Origin: Paramecium octaurelia
Lineage: Eukaryota; Ciliophora; Oligohymenophorea; Peniculida; Parameciidae
Assembly: GCA_905182995.1 (NCBI GenBank)
Contig: CAJJDP010000077.1
Span: 186,001-250,000 of the forward strand
Direction of reading: 5' to 3'
DNA length: 64,000 nucleotides
A program made the position numbers and the translations under genes. The notes under the pieces were generated by a model. That model was not told the DNA's origin. It made no database searches and was given only the letters and a program-made list of their open reading frames with translations. Below are positions 39,201 through 51,647 of the stretch, piece by piece. Within the stretch, counting starts at the first letter, position 1, and every line of letters starts with the position of its first letter.

Positions 39201-40011
39201 TTTGATCATCTTCTTTATTTTAACTTTTCTCTACTTATTTGTTTTATCTCTGTGTAAATTATTATAGATAATCGGAGAATAGATAGATTGAATTACACTG
39301 AGTTTTAGAACAATTAAAAATTAGCTAATCGAATACTATCCCTAATTAGAAGGATAAATTTTCTGAGTCTTATTGAGCTACATCTTCAAGAGTAGCATAG
39401 GCATTTAATTAAGTAATTGTATCTTGCCAAAATAGTTGTAGGTTATTGATTTCAATATTCCTTAATTTTGGTTGATTGGGATTAAGAGAGGATTTACAAG
39501 TTAAATTCTATAATTTGACTCCAAAGGAGTTTTCAGTGCAATATTTATCAAGGAAAGTGATGTTTATACTATTTAATTCAACTTCAATGTTTTGGATCAA
39601 ATTAAATGCAAACTTCTTCTTGGGGTCTTATTGTTACTTCTCTTGAGCTGCCATTCCTTTTAGGAGATTATCAACTAGGGAATTTCGAAATTTATCAAGA
39701 ATTTATAATTTAATTGCACTTTCCATAATAAAATTTCCATATAAATTTAGTATTTCTATTACAATATTGAGAGAATCAATTTTGATGGAAGATTATTTCC
39801 CTAAAGTGATAATCACATTATTGATCATGCTCTCTTTAATTATAAGTGGCAAATTGAATTTTTTGAAAATGGAAGGCTTGAATTACATGTTGTTTAATTG
39901 AATTTATCCTTTAGTCAATTGAGTAGTAATCTGTTCCTTGGAAATGTTATCAAAGTACTCATACACATAAGTATTGATGTAATCTGTGAGGTAGGACTTC
40001 AAAAATTACAT
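33231..40011 (-). CDS. VPS13/chorein-family bridge-like lipid-transfer protein, about 2,240 aa
   Basis: The N-terminus matches the chorein domain: MQFLKSYLTDYINTYVYEYF, then LTKGQIQLNNMQFKP and FNLPLIIKESMINNVIITLG. Towards the middle the VPS13 signature with WEPILEP and following strands appears (near 36530), as does a segment like the SHR-BD/VAB region. The C-terminus looks PH-like (IISSHDVVWKG, DHLALLFEDQNNLQTAM). VPS13 proteins form a long hydrophobic groove that moves lipids between membranes at contact sites. The gene spans 6.8 kb and is almost entirely open under the ciliate code; its length leaves a remainder, so one or more short introns remain unplaced. The start at 40011 is the ATG directly before the chorein motif. 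Confidence 0.88.
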
Positions 40012-40091
40012 TATTAATAATAAAAGTATAATAGGTCAATAGATTAATTAATTTTTATTCAATTATTATTAACATCTGATAATATACTTAG
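40012..40091. promoter_or_regulatory. Shared divergent upstream region
   Basis: Only 80 bp, nearly all A and T, lie between the start codons of the VPS13-like gene (minus) and Ku80 (plus). Both promoters must be very compact or overlap coding sequence. No motif is recognised. Confidence 0.4.
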
Positions 40092-42331
40092 ATGGCAGGA
40101 AAAGAAGCAACTTTAGTATTACTGGATGTGGGTGCCTCAATGTATGAACCATACAAGTAGGCTCAAGGAAAGAATATCACAAGATTGGAATTAGCTGTTG
40201 ATTGTATAGGAATGATGATCTAATAAAAAATCTTTAACTACAAAAATCATGAAGTCGGATTGGTTTTGTTTGGAACGGAAGAGGCTGAGGATGGGAATAC
40301 CTTTTATATATAAATAATGTCAACCCCAGATCTAGAATTCTATAGAAATCTGACAGAATTACCAAATCATGACGTTCCTTAAAAATAAGGCGGAGATATT
40401 TTTGATGCATTGGATAAAGCAGTAAGTACTTTGGATGAACATGTAAAAACAAAGAAGATGGAAAAGAAGATCTTTGTACTAACAGCAGGATATGGATAGA
40501 CGGAGTATAACGAGAAGAAAATAGGAAAGTTGATTAAGATGATTGAAAAAGTCGATGTTAAAATCAATTTCATAGCCTTGGATTTTATGAATGAATATGA
40601 TGCAGAATTGGATGATCCTACCAAACCTGAGAATTAAGTAATTTTAAATGATCGAATGTTTAATGCTGTTTACTAAAATTAAGAACAATCAATAAATTCT
40701 CGGTTGATTTATTAAATGGTTTAAGAACTTAGGAATCATATGAGAATATTTCCAGCTAATATTGCATTTGAATTGTATTCATAATTTCATACAAAATAAA
40801 TGTAAGCAAGAGCATCATTCAGAGGAGATTTCTAAATAAATGATGAAACTACAATTTAAGTCTTAATCTATAAGAGATGTGCAGAGGATAGATTACCTAG
40901 TTTAAAGAAACATTCAGCGATTGGAGAATTTAATAGTGAACCATCTAGGAACATTGTTAGAAATGATAGTATCCATTACAATCCAGAAGATCCCAATATG
41001 ACTCCTATTGAAAGGGAAAATATCATTAAGGGATATCAATATGGAAGAAACTTAATTCCTGTTGATAGTCTCATGGATGAGAAAATGAAGTATTAATGTA
41101 GTAGATCATTTCAATTACTGGGTTTCGTAGATAGATCTTAAATCCCTCGCCATTATTTCATGTTCAATGTAGATATGGTGATAGCAATTGATTGTGAAAA
41201 GGCTAAGAAATCATTATCTGCTTTGATAATCGCTTTGATTGCCACTAAGAAAGTTGCTATTGCAAGATTCGTTGGTAGAGAGAAATCTTCTCCTAAATTA
41301 ATGGTTTTATTACCCCATAAATCAAAGAGTTATTAATGTTTTTGGATGATTTCTTTACCCACTTCTGAAGACATTAGACATTTCTAATTCTCAGCTTTAA
41401 GAAAGTCTACTCCCAATTAATAGGCAGCAGTGGCTTCATTGATTGATAAAATGAATTTAGAGACTCTCCCAAATGAATCAGGAGAACCAGAGGAACTATT
41501 AAAAATGAAATACATTGCAAATCCAACTAGACAATATTTCTAATAAGTGGTTATGCATAGAGCCATTACAAGAACCGATGTCATTCCTCCAATTTCCCCT
41601 TTGATTCTTGATTACTTGCATCCTGAAAGGCGAGTGTATAATTATGCCTAGGATGCTATTTAAAGAGTGAAGAATGCCTTTAAATTCAAATTGAATGAGA
41701 TCAAGAAACCGTAAGATAAGAAGGTATTTTGGAAGTAATTATTTGATGAATAAACTGCATAATAATAGATTCCACAATAGATAGAGGAGGAAATAGTAGA
41801 AATCAATAGAGAGGAAGAAGAGATGGTCAATATGTTTGCTAAATAGAAATTTGGATTCAACGATGATATAATATAAGAGATAGGTTCTGTGGATCCGATC
41901 TCAGATTTTAAGAAAATGATCACTGAAAAAAGGGTTGATTTAGTTGATTCTGCTCTTCAACAAATTCAGAAGGTTATTAATTCACTGGTTGATTAATCTG
42001 TGAAGGGTAGTTTCTTTCCAAAGGCATTGGAATGCTTAAAGGAGATGAGGAAGGCTTGTATTTCAGAAGACGAAGCTCCTGTTTTCAACAAGTTCCTCTT
42101 TGTACTCAAGGACAAATACAATCAGCAGTTATTTTGGGCTCAGATAGTGCAGTAAGGAATCACATTGATAAGCAATATTGAAAATCAGAAATCCTCTGTC
42201 ACTGCGGAGGAGGCTTAAGATGTATATATGATAGTAATTGTTAGTTTTTGAACAAAGAAGATAACAAACATTAGTAAATGGTCGATTAATTATAAAATGA
42301 GGAAGAAGACTTGCTAGCTGATATTGAATGA
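40092..42331 (+). CDS. KU80: Ku80 DNA end-binding protein, 738 aa
   Basis: Ku80 pairs with Ku70 on broken DNA ends in non-homologous end joining. The N-terminal von Willebrand A-like domain is clear (ATLVLLDVGASMYEP with metal-site-like DxGxS, LELAVDCIGMMIQ, VGLVLFGTEE, KIFVLTAGYGQTEY). The Ku core follows (residues about 240-540, including FELLGF-like SFQLLGFVDRSQIP and RHYFMFNVDMVIA), then a helical C-terminal domain (KKMITEKRVDLVDSALQQIQ). A 23-bp intron near the 3' end adds an acidic tail ending EEEDLLADIE, similar in character to the C-terminal DNA-PKcs-binding tail of animal Ku80. The total is exactly 739 codons. In Paramecium a Ku80 is known to be needed for programmed DNA elimination; whether this is that paralogue cannot be said. 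Confidence 0.9.
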
Positions 42332-42379
42332 TTATATTAATTTATAAGAATCAAAAATTAAGTCATTGTTTTACAAATA

Positions 42380-42823
42380 TCAGCATGATTCCAACTATTA
42401 TCTTAAGCCTGGTAATTGATTGAACAATTGTAATTTGAAATTGGGAAGCCTATTAATGGCACCACCTTATTTCTGCTATATAATAAATTTTGGATTTATC
42501 TATGATATGGGCATTTGACTGTGTATTTCATATGGCACTTCTTATTCTTAGTAATGTAATATTTTATAACCGAGACGAGATTCCTTGGGAGAAGTGATCA
42601 AATTTCTCTTTCTGTTTGGAGTTCTTGCACATCCTGTACTACTTCTACAAGTGTAATTGTGATTCCTCATTGTGTTGGCATCTTCAGGTACTGATAATAA
42701 TAGCATAGGTTTTGAGAAATGCAAAATGTTCATTTATTGTGTTTTCTTAGTTGGAATATAGTTAGTTCTCTTTCTATCGGTTTCGACTGTCTTAGGCTTA
42801 GCCTATTTAAAGAATTTAACCAT
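42380..42823 (-). CDS. Uncharacterised basic protein, 147 aa
   Basis: A single exon of 148 codons with TAA/TAG glutamines. It is rich in Lys, Arg, Asn and Gln (for example MVKFFKQAKPKTVETDRKR and CARTPNRKRNLITSPKESRL) and ends in a Gln-rich tail. No domain, signal peptide or membrane segment is visible. It is convergent with Ku80 (48 bp between stops) and divergent from the coiled-coil gene (53 bp between starts). Confidence 0.6.
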
Positions 42824-42876
42824 GGCATTTGGTTTAATGAAAAAATTGGAATCATTTTGTATAAACATTATATTAT

Positions 42877-45800
42877 ATGAATTATTAGATTAAGGGAAAC
42901 TTTAACTATCACCTTGACGTTATTGCTTCTCAATTAAATGAAAGTTCCAATATCACTATCAATGCATTCACATCCAAAAACACAAAAATACCTATTGGAT
43001 GCAAATTTCAATGGTTCAAAATATGTGACACCGAACGCATTAGAATTGAAAGTTAGGGGAATATTTATCAATGCAGCATATTCGATATTGGTTATAGAAT
43101 AGAAGCTAATGTGCAATCATTTGAATCTGGATAGGAAGGGTAAGCAATTGTGGAATTTCAAAAAATTCAAATTTCCTCTTAATTGGAAATCAAGCTTTCC
43201 CAATTATATCATAATAACATGAAGTAACCTAACGGATAAACTTAGATAATAAATCATAGCCAACGATTAAAATTGGATATTCTCTCTTGATTGTTTAGAA
43301 AATAGTACATAGCAATAAAAAATCATGTATTCTGATTAATAGTTGCTTCCGAGTTAGAACCAACTATAAGCACATTTCATGAATCAGACTTTGAAATTCA
43401 AGTGCAAAGAGGATAAAGGTATTCAATCATACATATTCATTCAGATTCTTTTTGCGCTTTTTTTGTTTCCATGTAAGCTTTAAGAAGGGTTCATATAAAA
43501 TTCATAGCATACAATATTGGCAAAATGAATCAAAAGTAAGTCAACTTTTAATAACTATTGAATTCTCAATTATAACAATTGATCAATGAAAAAACTTAAT
43601 TGGGTCCTAAGAAACTTGAGATCCAATAGACCAATCTCCAATTATCGTCTAGTTCAGATCAAAGAACAACCATTTAATTGAATCAATTAAGATAAGAAAT
43701 TACGTAGTTATAAAATGAGAAGCAGAAGCAATAGTAATAGATTGATAAGTTAAGTAGAGAGAACAAAGAATTAGGTAATTTGCATAAGTAATGTAGAATA
43801 AAATTGTAGATAATAGACATCCTCTAAGGATCAAATAGAAAGCTTGGATAGACTAATACAATCTCTGAAGAATGAATTATTCTCCTTGAAATAGAGAGAA
43901 ACTGATTTAATGAATTAAAATGCAAGATTGACAATGGTGTTGAATGAGAAGAATGAAAGATTTGAAAATTCATTTTCATAATCATAAATCTTTGACAATT
44001 AGCAGATTAAACAATATTAAGATTTGTTAACTGAATCTAACCAAGAAAAATTAAAATTACAGGATGAATTAAACAAAGTCTAAAAATAAACTTATTAGTA
44101 GAAATCAAATTTAAATATTGAATTTGAAAGAGAAAAGCTCATCTCAACAAATCAAAAATTAATGCAAGAGATTTAAAGTTAAACTAAAACCATCAATGAA
44201 TTATAAATTGAAATCGAAATGCTCAAAAATATGAGTCGTGTCTCAATGAATATGTCATAAATATAAGATCCTATTGTATAAACTAAACTTGATCAAATTG
44301 AATAAGAAAATGTATATCTCCAAAAAAAAATTGAGATTCTAGAGGATGAATTACAAAAAAAGAAGACGCAGAAACCTTAAAAATAGCAAATCGATAAAGA
44401 TTTATAAATATAACAATTATGTGATGCAAATAAAAGATATTTAAATGAAAATATCAAATTGTATGAAGAAATCAGATCAATAAGGGACAGACTAGACACT
44501 TCCCAAATTATGAATTCTTCAATTAAAAATTCAAATGTCCATGAAAACATTCTATGTAATCAATTAGAATAATAAATTGAACAAATGTCATCCATGCATA
44601 ATTTAGAAATACAGTAATTTAAAAAGAAACTTGAAAAAGCCACAGTGGATTTATAGGATGCATTCATATCCAAAAAATAATTTGAATAATTGGAAAAATA
44701 AAATAAGAGATTAGCTGAAGAGAATCTTTATTTGTAAGAACAAATTAAAAATCTAGCAGATCTTAATCAATCAAAATCATTCTCTGTTAATATGACAAAC
44801 ATAATTTGTAGTGATCAATATAAATAACTTGAAGAGTAATTAAATATTTAGAAGAAAAGAATCTAAGAAGTTTAATCAAGATTAGATTTCTAGTTGTAAA
44901 GAGATGCTCAATAATAAGAAAAAATTAAGCATTGTGAAGTAGAACTACTAAAATACCAAAGTCAGGTCTAAAAAGTAGATAAGTAAGAGAACAAATTATT
45001 GCCTGATGACTTATACAAGGAAAGCAAATAAATTGATTAAGAATTGACTATTTTGATCTAAGAAAAAGAATACTATACTTAAAAAATCAAGCAATAAGAT
45101 AATTAAATATTTGAATTAAAATAAAAGCTTATGTAGTTATAAGAAGAGAATCGAACTCTCAGGCTATTTCCATTAAGTGCTGAAACTCAAATGAAATAAT
45201 AGATAGCATAGTTGCAGCTATAGAATTAAAATTTAACTGAATAGATGTTGAAATTGTAAAATCAATAAAATATCTTTAAAGATCTAAGCTAAAGTCATAT
45301 CTCAATGAATGAAAGCATTTTTGAATCCAAGATATATGAGGGCAAGGATTATAAACTATTAGAGAATCAAAAGGAATTACTTCATCTTGAAAATCAGTAA
45401 TTAAAAAAATAAATTAATAAAGATTAAATAGTTTAATAAGAGAACTAGGAGTTGAAACTACAACTTGAAAAGGTTAGAACTCAGTTTAATGATAAAATTT
45501 AATCGCTTTAATAAGAACTATAGAGCAAAATAGCAAATAACGAAAAACTTTCTCTAGAAATTGATAGGCTAAATAATATGAAGTCTGGCTAGGAGTATGT
45601 ATAATCTACTTATGAAGATTCGTTAGTCAAAAGTTTAAAACTACAAATTCTTGCTCTCTAATAAGAAAATAGCAAATTAATGCAAGATGTTGCAAATTAT
45701 AGATCAACTATTCAAGATAAATCTATCATAGATCAAATCAATTAAAGCTATTCTAAGAGATAAAATCAAGATTCAGATGACTCATAATAACTCATCAATT

Positions 45801-47699
45801 AATTAAGAATTTAGTTGGCTGAGAAAACCCATTAATTGAAAATAGTTTCGACAAATTATTAAAAAAGCAATGAAGATCTTTAATTGATAATTAATAAGCT
45901 AGGATAAGAGAATTAAAATATTAGTGAAGTTCATAATTCGATCAAGACTAGATTGGAAACACAAATCTCTAAATTAATTGAGCAATTAAAGGATAAAGAT
46001 TAATAAATTACTCAAATGTCTGTAGGAGTGGTTCCTTATGGAAGTTAAAATAGAATTGCACAATTGGAAGATGAACTTTCGAAGAAGACTAATTAAATTG
46101 AATAATTAATTTAATAGAATAAAGCTTAGGCTTTACAAATCAATACTTTATATTTCGAACTCTAAGAATTGAAATTGACCACATCATCAAGATTTATAAG
46201 CAAAGAAGATAATGGAGAGACAGAAAAATAAATAGGAAATCAAAAATTAGAGTAGGAGAAGCAACAATAAAAAATAGTCATTAATGATCTTTTGAGTGAA
46301 AATTCCAAATTTTAAGGTACCATCTAAAAGTTGCACAAAGAACTTAATGAATCATAAGTAAAACTATAGTAAAAGATTGAAGATACTTAAAAGATAATAA
46401 AGGCTTAATAGTCAACTTAGATAGAAATTGAAACCTTGAGGAAAGAAAATCAATCTTTGTCCTTGAAGGTTCAAGAATAAAAGATATAATCTAATTAAGA
46501 GATTGATGAATTGAAATTCAAATTACGCTAACTGAGTTCCTAGAGTGTAACTGATGAAAAGCAAGAGTCGATAAGATCCAATTCTATATTGAACTAAACT
46601 ATTTAATAGTTGTAATAAAAAAATAATGAAATTGATATGAAATGTAAATAATTATAATAAGAAACTCAGGATCTCACAGCTTGCATTTAAGAGAAGGATT
46701 TTTAACTTAAGTAGTAAGCCCAACAAAATTAATGTTTAAGTAAAGAATTAGATAATGAGCAGGAGAAGAATCAAAATTTGAAGAAAAAGATTTCGGAGTT
46801 ATAATTATTAATTAAAAACAAAGAGAATGAAACTTAAGAATTATAATCAAAAATTAAAGATATTGAAAATGCCTTACTTGTTAAGGATAAGACTATATTC
46901 AACTAAAATACTTAATTAGCTGAATTTGAAAAACTGATGTCTTTTGATAAAAGTTCTGATTCTTACTTGATAACTAAAAGTTTTCATGCTTAATTCAATA
47001 ATTCATAGGATTATACAGAAAAGATTTCCTCAGACAATTAAAAAACAGTATTAAATGGTTAAAAACACTAGAATCAAAATGATTATTAAACAAAAAGTAA
47101 GATGGATACCATGGAGTCAAAGTAACAAATAGAATTGTAGAATTAAAAGATATCTACAGAACTATAAATCTAAACAACAAGAGTGAATACTTTACAATAA
47201 GAACTATAAGCATTCAAAGGGTAAAATTAGAAATTAAACGAATAAATAGTACAATAAGAAGAATTTATAAGGTTGTTAAAGTAGAATCAATAACAATAAT
47301 TAAATAATAGCAATTATAATGGTAGAATGGGACAGGGATAAAGTTAAAATGAAATGATTGATACGTTGAAGGTTGAAAATAAGTAGTTGAAAGAATACAA
47401 TTAAAAATTAGAAAAGGAGGCATAGGAATATTAAAATCAGAAAATAATATCTTAACAAAAAATGACAATTTCAGAATTTCAGTTAATGTAATTCGAATAA
47501 GAATAACTAAAAATGTAAAACTCTAAATTGTTAGAAATAGGTATTGATTTCTTATAATTTAGTTAAATAATAATAGTAATAAATTGATAGATTATCTAAG
47601 AGCAATCTAGCTTTAATGGAAGAGAACAATAGATTGAATGACTAGATTAAAGATGTCCAAAATATAAGTTATTATAGTAGTGACTCATAAATTCATTGA
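42877..47699 (+). CDS. Giant coiled-coil protein with AIR9-like N-terminus, 1576 aa
   Basis: Residues about 1-100 resemble an A9/AIR9-type immunoglobulin-like repeat (CKFQWFKICDTERIRIE, then IYQCSIFDIGYRIEANVQ). A second small folded part (residues about 100-190, ending RRVHIKFIAYNIGK) follows. From residue 200 to the end the protein is nearly all heptad-patterned coiled coil rich in Gln, Glu, Lys and Leu. Four introns (22, 26, 22 and 22 bp) leave exactly 1577 codons. AIR9-type domains occur in microtubule-associated proteins of plants and protists; a cytoskeletal or basal-body scaffold role is inferred. The start is the ATG in frame with the first domain. Confidence 0.8.
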
Positions 47700-47728
47700 A
47701 ATAAAATGATATATCATTTTATTTCAAT
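47695..47728. repeat. Perfect 34-bp palindrome at a gene end
   Basis: The right half TATCATTTTATTTCAAT is the exact reverse complement of the left half, with no spacer. The TGA stop of the coiled-coil gene (47697-47699) lies in the left arm. In RNA it would form a long hairpin without a natural loop. It could affect 3' end formation or be a chance product of AT-rich sequence, though perfect symmetry over 34 bp is unusual. Confidence 0.85.
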
Positions 47729-48242
47729 TATATACATTGATTTTATTTTATGTTCAAACATAAGAATTGATTTATAGTATTCTCTATTTTATAATGCTGC
47801 TAAAAAATATATCAACTAGTTAAATTTGATATATTGATAATTTATTATTTCTTATTACATTTTGGATCTAAAATATTATTAAGTGTTAATTAGTTTAGAT
47901 TCAACCTTTCTGGTTAATGCTTTTACTATTAGCAATTGATATTATTTTCTCTTAAGCAAATATTGTGAATCTTATTTTACTTTTACTTTCCTATTACCAT
48001 CGATCATCATCTCTTAGTTTCTCTACTCCACTTAATTCTTCATCTTACTTTATATCATTCTTTTGTGTTATACTAATTAATAAGTTGAATGTGAGTGATT
48101 CTCTGATAATCAGAAAAGATGGCTTTGAGTTTAAATATAATAGAATAGACCTGAAATTTATCAGTTCGTTTCTATTTGAGTATTGCTTAAAAGTAACAAA
48201 CTTCATATCTATAATTTGATTGAATTTAATAATTATTTTATT
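47729..48242. other. AT-rich intergenic region
   Basis: No convincing gene. An open frame at 47965-48219 (plus) and an overlapping one on the minus strand both lack the TAA/TAG glutamine codons seen in real genes here and have no recognisable motif. Confidence 0.5.
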
Positions 48243-51200
48243 ATGTTTGAAAGTAAGAGCGATTTGATAGTTGAAAACTGTTTGAAACACTAGGTGCCGG
48301 ATAATTTGGAAGAATTCAGTTTTCAAATAGAGGAGTGGATGTACAAGCAAAAATCAAACAGAGCCTTATTTATTAGTGAAGAGGATGGGAATGATATTTA
48401 ATTTTTGATATCTCATTGGATAAAGAAAATGAATGTAAACATAGAGAATGCATGATTTAGAAAGATTTGATCATACCCTATTTTGTAGAACATGAAAATT
48501 AGAATTATCACCATGCTATATATTATGTGTTATCTAGATTGAAAGTATAATGGTTGTTAATTGAAATTAGGCATAGTTCAATATTTCACAGAGGGTGGAA
48601 ATCGAAGGTGAGAAATTAAAGTAGTTCTTTTAATATTGGTTAGAATTCTATAATAGGGAATTGCAAAATCAAGTCTTTTGTGAAGCCAAATGTGTGTATA
48701 AGAGAGTATCAAATAATTATAAAATCAAGCTAATTCTAATCTTTTAGGGTATTGATCGATTCAGAGATTCAAATGGAGAAGTGAGAGTATCCTATTGGTT
48801 GCCAAAAGTTCTCCCAGAAAACATCAAGATTATAGTCACAGGTAAAACTGATTCAAAGGCATTTGAATATTACAAAACTTAAGGTGGATCCATCGTAAAT
48901 ATGTAAATTTGAGCATTATGAAAGTGATTGGAGTAAGAATGAATACTTGGAACGCCTAATAACTTTTGATTCTCTCTATGTAATAGTGCATTCTAATTTG
49001 TTATTAGCGAATGTATAGGAGAATGCCTCGCAAATTACAAGAATAAACTCTCTTTAGTATGAGTTTCGAAGCCATCTTAACGAATTCGTCAGATGAATTT
49101 CAAAGCATCAACAAAGATATCTTTATGCATCTTGAAAGTAAGGGTATTTCAACTAGAAGTAGATGTTAAAAAAGAGAGTGACTTTTATAATTTATTGATC
49201 TCTGCATTTTTGAAATACTATCCAGAAATACACTATTCGTAAATGTTAAGTGTTTTGACATATGTATTTAAGGGTATTTCAATTGAAGAAATTGCCTAAA
49301 TTTGCAATTGCGATAAATAAAATTTCTTGGTTGTTTATGAATTTTTCAAGGTACTGAGTCTAATATAAGGTAGATCTTTTTGATGGAGAAACAATAGATT
49401 TACTGTATATTTAGTTTGGTCTTCAAAAATGTCTTGAGCAATTACTTTCCCCACAATAAGACTTTATTCTAATCTTTCATAATAGTTATTGAACACTCAC
49501 AGAATTCCATTAGGAAATTGGAAGAATTGATATATCAATATTCTAAAGGGAAGAGATATTTCAAGTTGAAGGAGGTGCTGATTAATATTGAGAGTTTTCT
49601 ATTATATTGCACTCCTTATCATAAATTTGAGTTGTGTCATTTATGGCAGACTCTGGAGTAGAATGGCTACGATTTGGTGATGGAATATAATAAGGCAGTC
49701 GATAATTTCTAGGCCTTTTACAAACCTACAAACGAAGGGCTGTTTTATATAATCCTCTAGATCAGTAGGTTTCTGAGGGAGTATAGTATTTTTGAGAAGT
49801 AATTAATGTCGATAATGATTGTAGTGATCATACGCCACCTTACAAACACCCATAGTTAAGGGGACAATCAATTGATTTTGATGAGATTGGATTGTATAAT
49901 GAATTGAAGGAGTTAAAGATGATAGCTAAGAAAAAGAAGAAGATAATGAACGAAGAATACTTCCCTTCATAAATCACTAATATTGAAACATTGAATATGG
50001 ATATCAAGGCGAATCGAGATTATTTTATCAATTATTATATGAGTCAATTTGATTAAGGTTTAGTGTAAGAATATATCAATACTAAATAAGAAAATGTGTT
50101 AGATAAAATAATAAGGAATACAAGAAATCAGCAATTCTATTATTATAAAAGGTGGGTTTGGGTGCAATTTCCTTGGCTCTCATTGACTCAGAAGAACAAT
50201 TATTCAAAATTAATGGAGTAGTACAGCATCAATAGCATTCCTCTTTAGGATGAATTGTAACTCAATCAGAAGGCTATCAAATTGGCCTAAATTGCCAAAC
50301 AGACATAGCAAATGAAGGAGCATAATTGTAATTATATGAGTGAGCCTTCTTAGCATCAAAATTGCCATCGATAAACTCGAGTATCAGATAAAGGAGGTAT
50401 AGTCCTTTGGAGATATCGAGAATCACTAACATCCCAAAAACTCGAGCAGACAGTGAACATACAAAATCGACTGAGAGGAGTGTAAAGAAATGCACGTTGC
50501 CGAGCATATAGAAAATGTAATATCAAAAGAAGCTAGATTAAATTGTTTACTAAAAGTATAATTGGTATCACTATTATTTTAGTTAGGTATTGAAGAATCG
50601 ATTGAAAGAGTACAACACAATTCGATAGAATCTGTATCCAGATGAGTTGAGTGCTGAAACTCAGAAGGCTCTTGAAACTACAAAGAAATTATCTGAAGAG
50701 TTGAAGAAACAACAGGAGAACTTATAGGTAATTCAACAAGAGATGAAGAGAATCAATATCATTTGGAAGTTATGTCAATAAAATCAGGATTGCAACGATA
50801 GGGCTTAGTAATTGGTATAGCATTCTAAGAATTTGGATCGATTGGTTTAAGAGTAAGTGATTTGGATCAAAGATTGCAATGAGAAATTAGGAGAGATTAA
50901 GTTAAAACAGAAGATCGAGTTGAAGAAACAATAAGTGGAGAAGAAATAACAATAATAATAATAGTAATAATAATCATTAAGAAGATTTACCTTCATCTAA
51001 AATATGCCAACTTCTGCAGGGATGTTATCTAACATTGACACTTCATATATCTAAGATTCCTACAAAAAACAATTATAAATTAGCAGTAGTCTCATCAATG
51101 AAACTAGCGAAACCAGAATTAAGTTTGTAAGGTTGAAGACTGGAAAAGTGGAAGATCGGTTAGACTCTCACACTTAGGAACTTGTCACATAATTACTCGA

Positions 51201-51619
51201 TCTAGGTATTGAAGATGTCAATAAAAACAAATCTAAAGTGATAGAGTTTTGTGACATGATCACTAAGCATGATGAATTGCATCTAGAAATATAGAACAGA
51301 GAACAACGGCTGATGCATTTGAGAAATAGCAAATAAGAACTCATGATCTTTGTCAAGGTATTTCTTAAATGGAAACTAGATATTGCAAACACAAAAGAAA
51401 CCCAAAATATCCACCAATAACGACCAATACTATTCTAGCTATCAATAGGATGATGTGATCAGATAAAATGACTACAAAATTCAGAACTTAAAATAGTTAT
51501 AACAACATTTGGCTGTCATCAAATTCTATAATAACAATCTACATCAATTATTTCAATCCATACAAAAGGCAGATCCTAATATTTCATAAATTACTCAACT
51601 TTTGCAGAAGATGATATGA
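48243..51619 (+). CDS. NACHT-like (STAND-type) protein with coiled-coil C-terminus
   Basis: The middle of the N-terminal half reads as a NACHT Walker B block: LILIFQGIDRFRD, then SYWLPKVLPENIKIIVTG, as in NPHP3/TEP1-type proteins, followed by a helical region with GECLANYKNKL and SFEAILTNSSDE. The place expected for Walker A is occupied by ALFISEEDGNDIQFLISHWI, which keeps the strand-loop-helix shape but not GxxxxGK[ST]. The C-terminal third is coiled coil with a polyglutamine run near 50950. Several introns of 19-26 bp are placed; two frame changes near 49010 and 49500 are not resolved, so the exact protein is uncertain (about 1,050 aa). Role unknown; relatives act in cilia or as scaffolds. 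Confidence 0.6.
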
Positions 51620-51647
51620 ATTATTATATAAAAATACTTTTCATTTT

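Noticed and set aside
42380-42430. Idea that Ku80 ends at 42251
   Set aside because: The unspliced frame ends there, but splicing a normal 23-bp intron gives an acidic Ku80-like tail and an exact codon count.
47965-48219. 84-codon plus-strand ORF and the overlapping minus-strand ORF
   Set aside because: No TAA/TAG glutamine codons, no motif, and both strands are about equally open, as expected by chance in AT-rich DNA.
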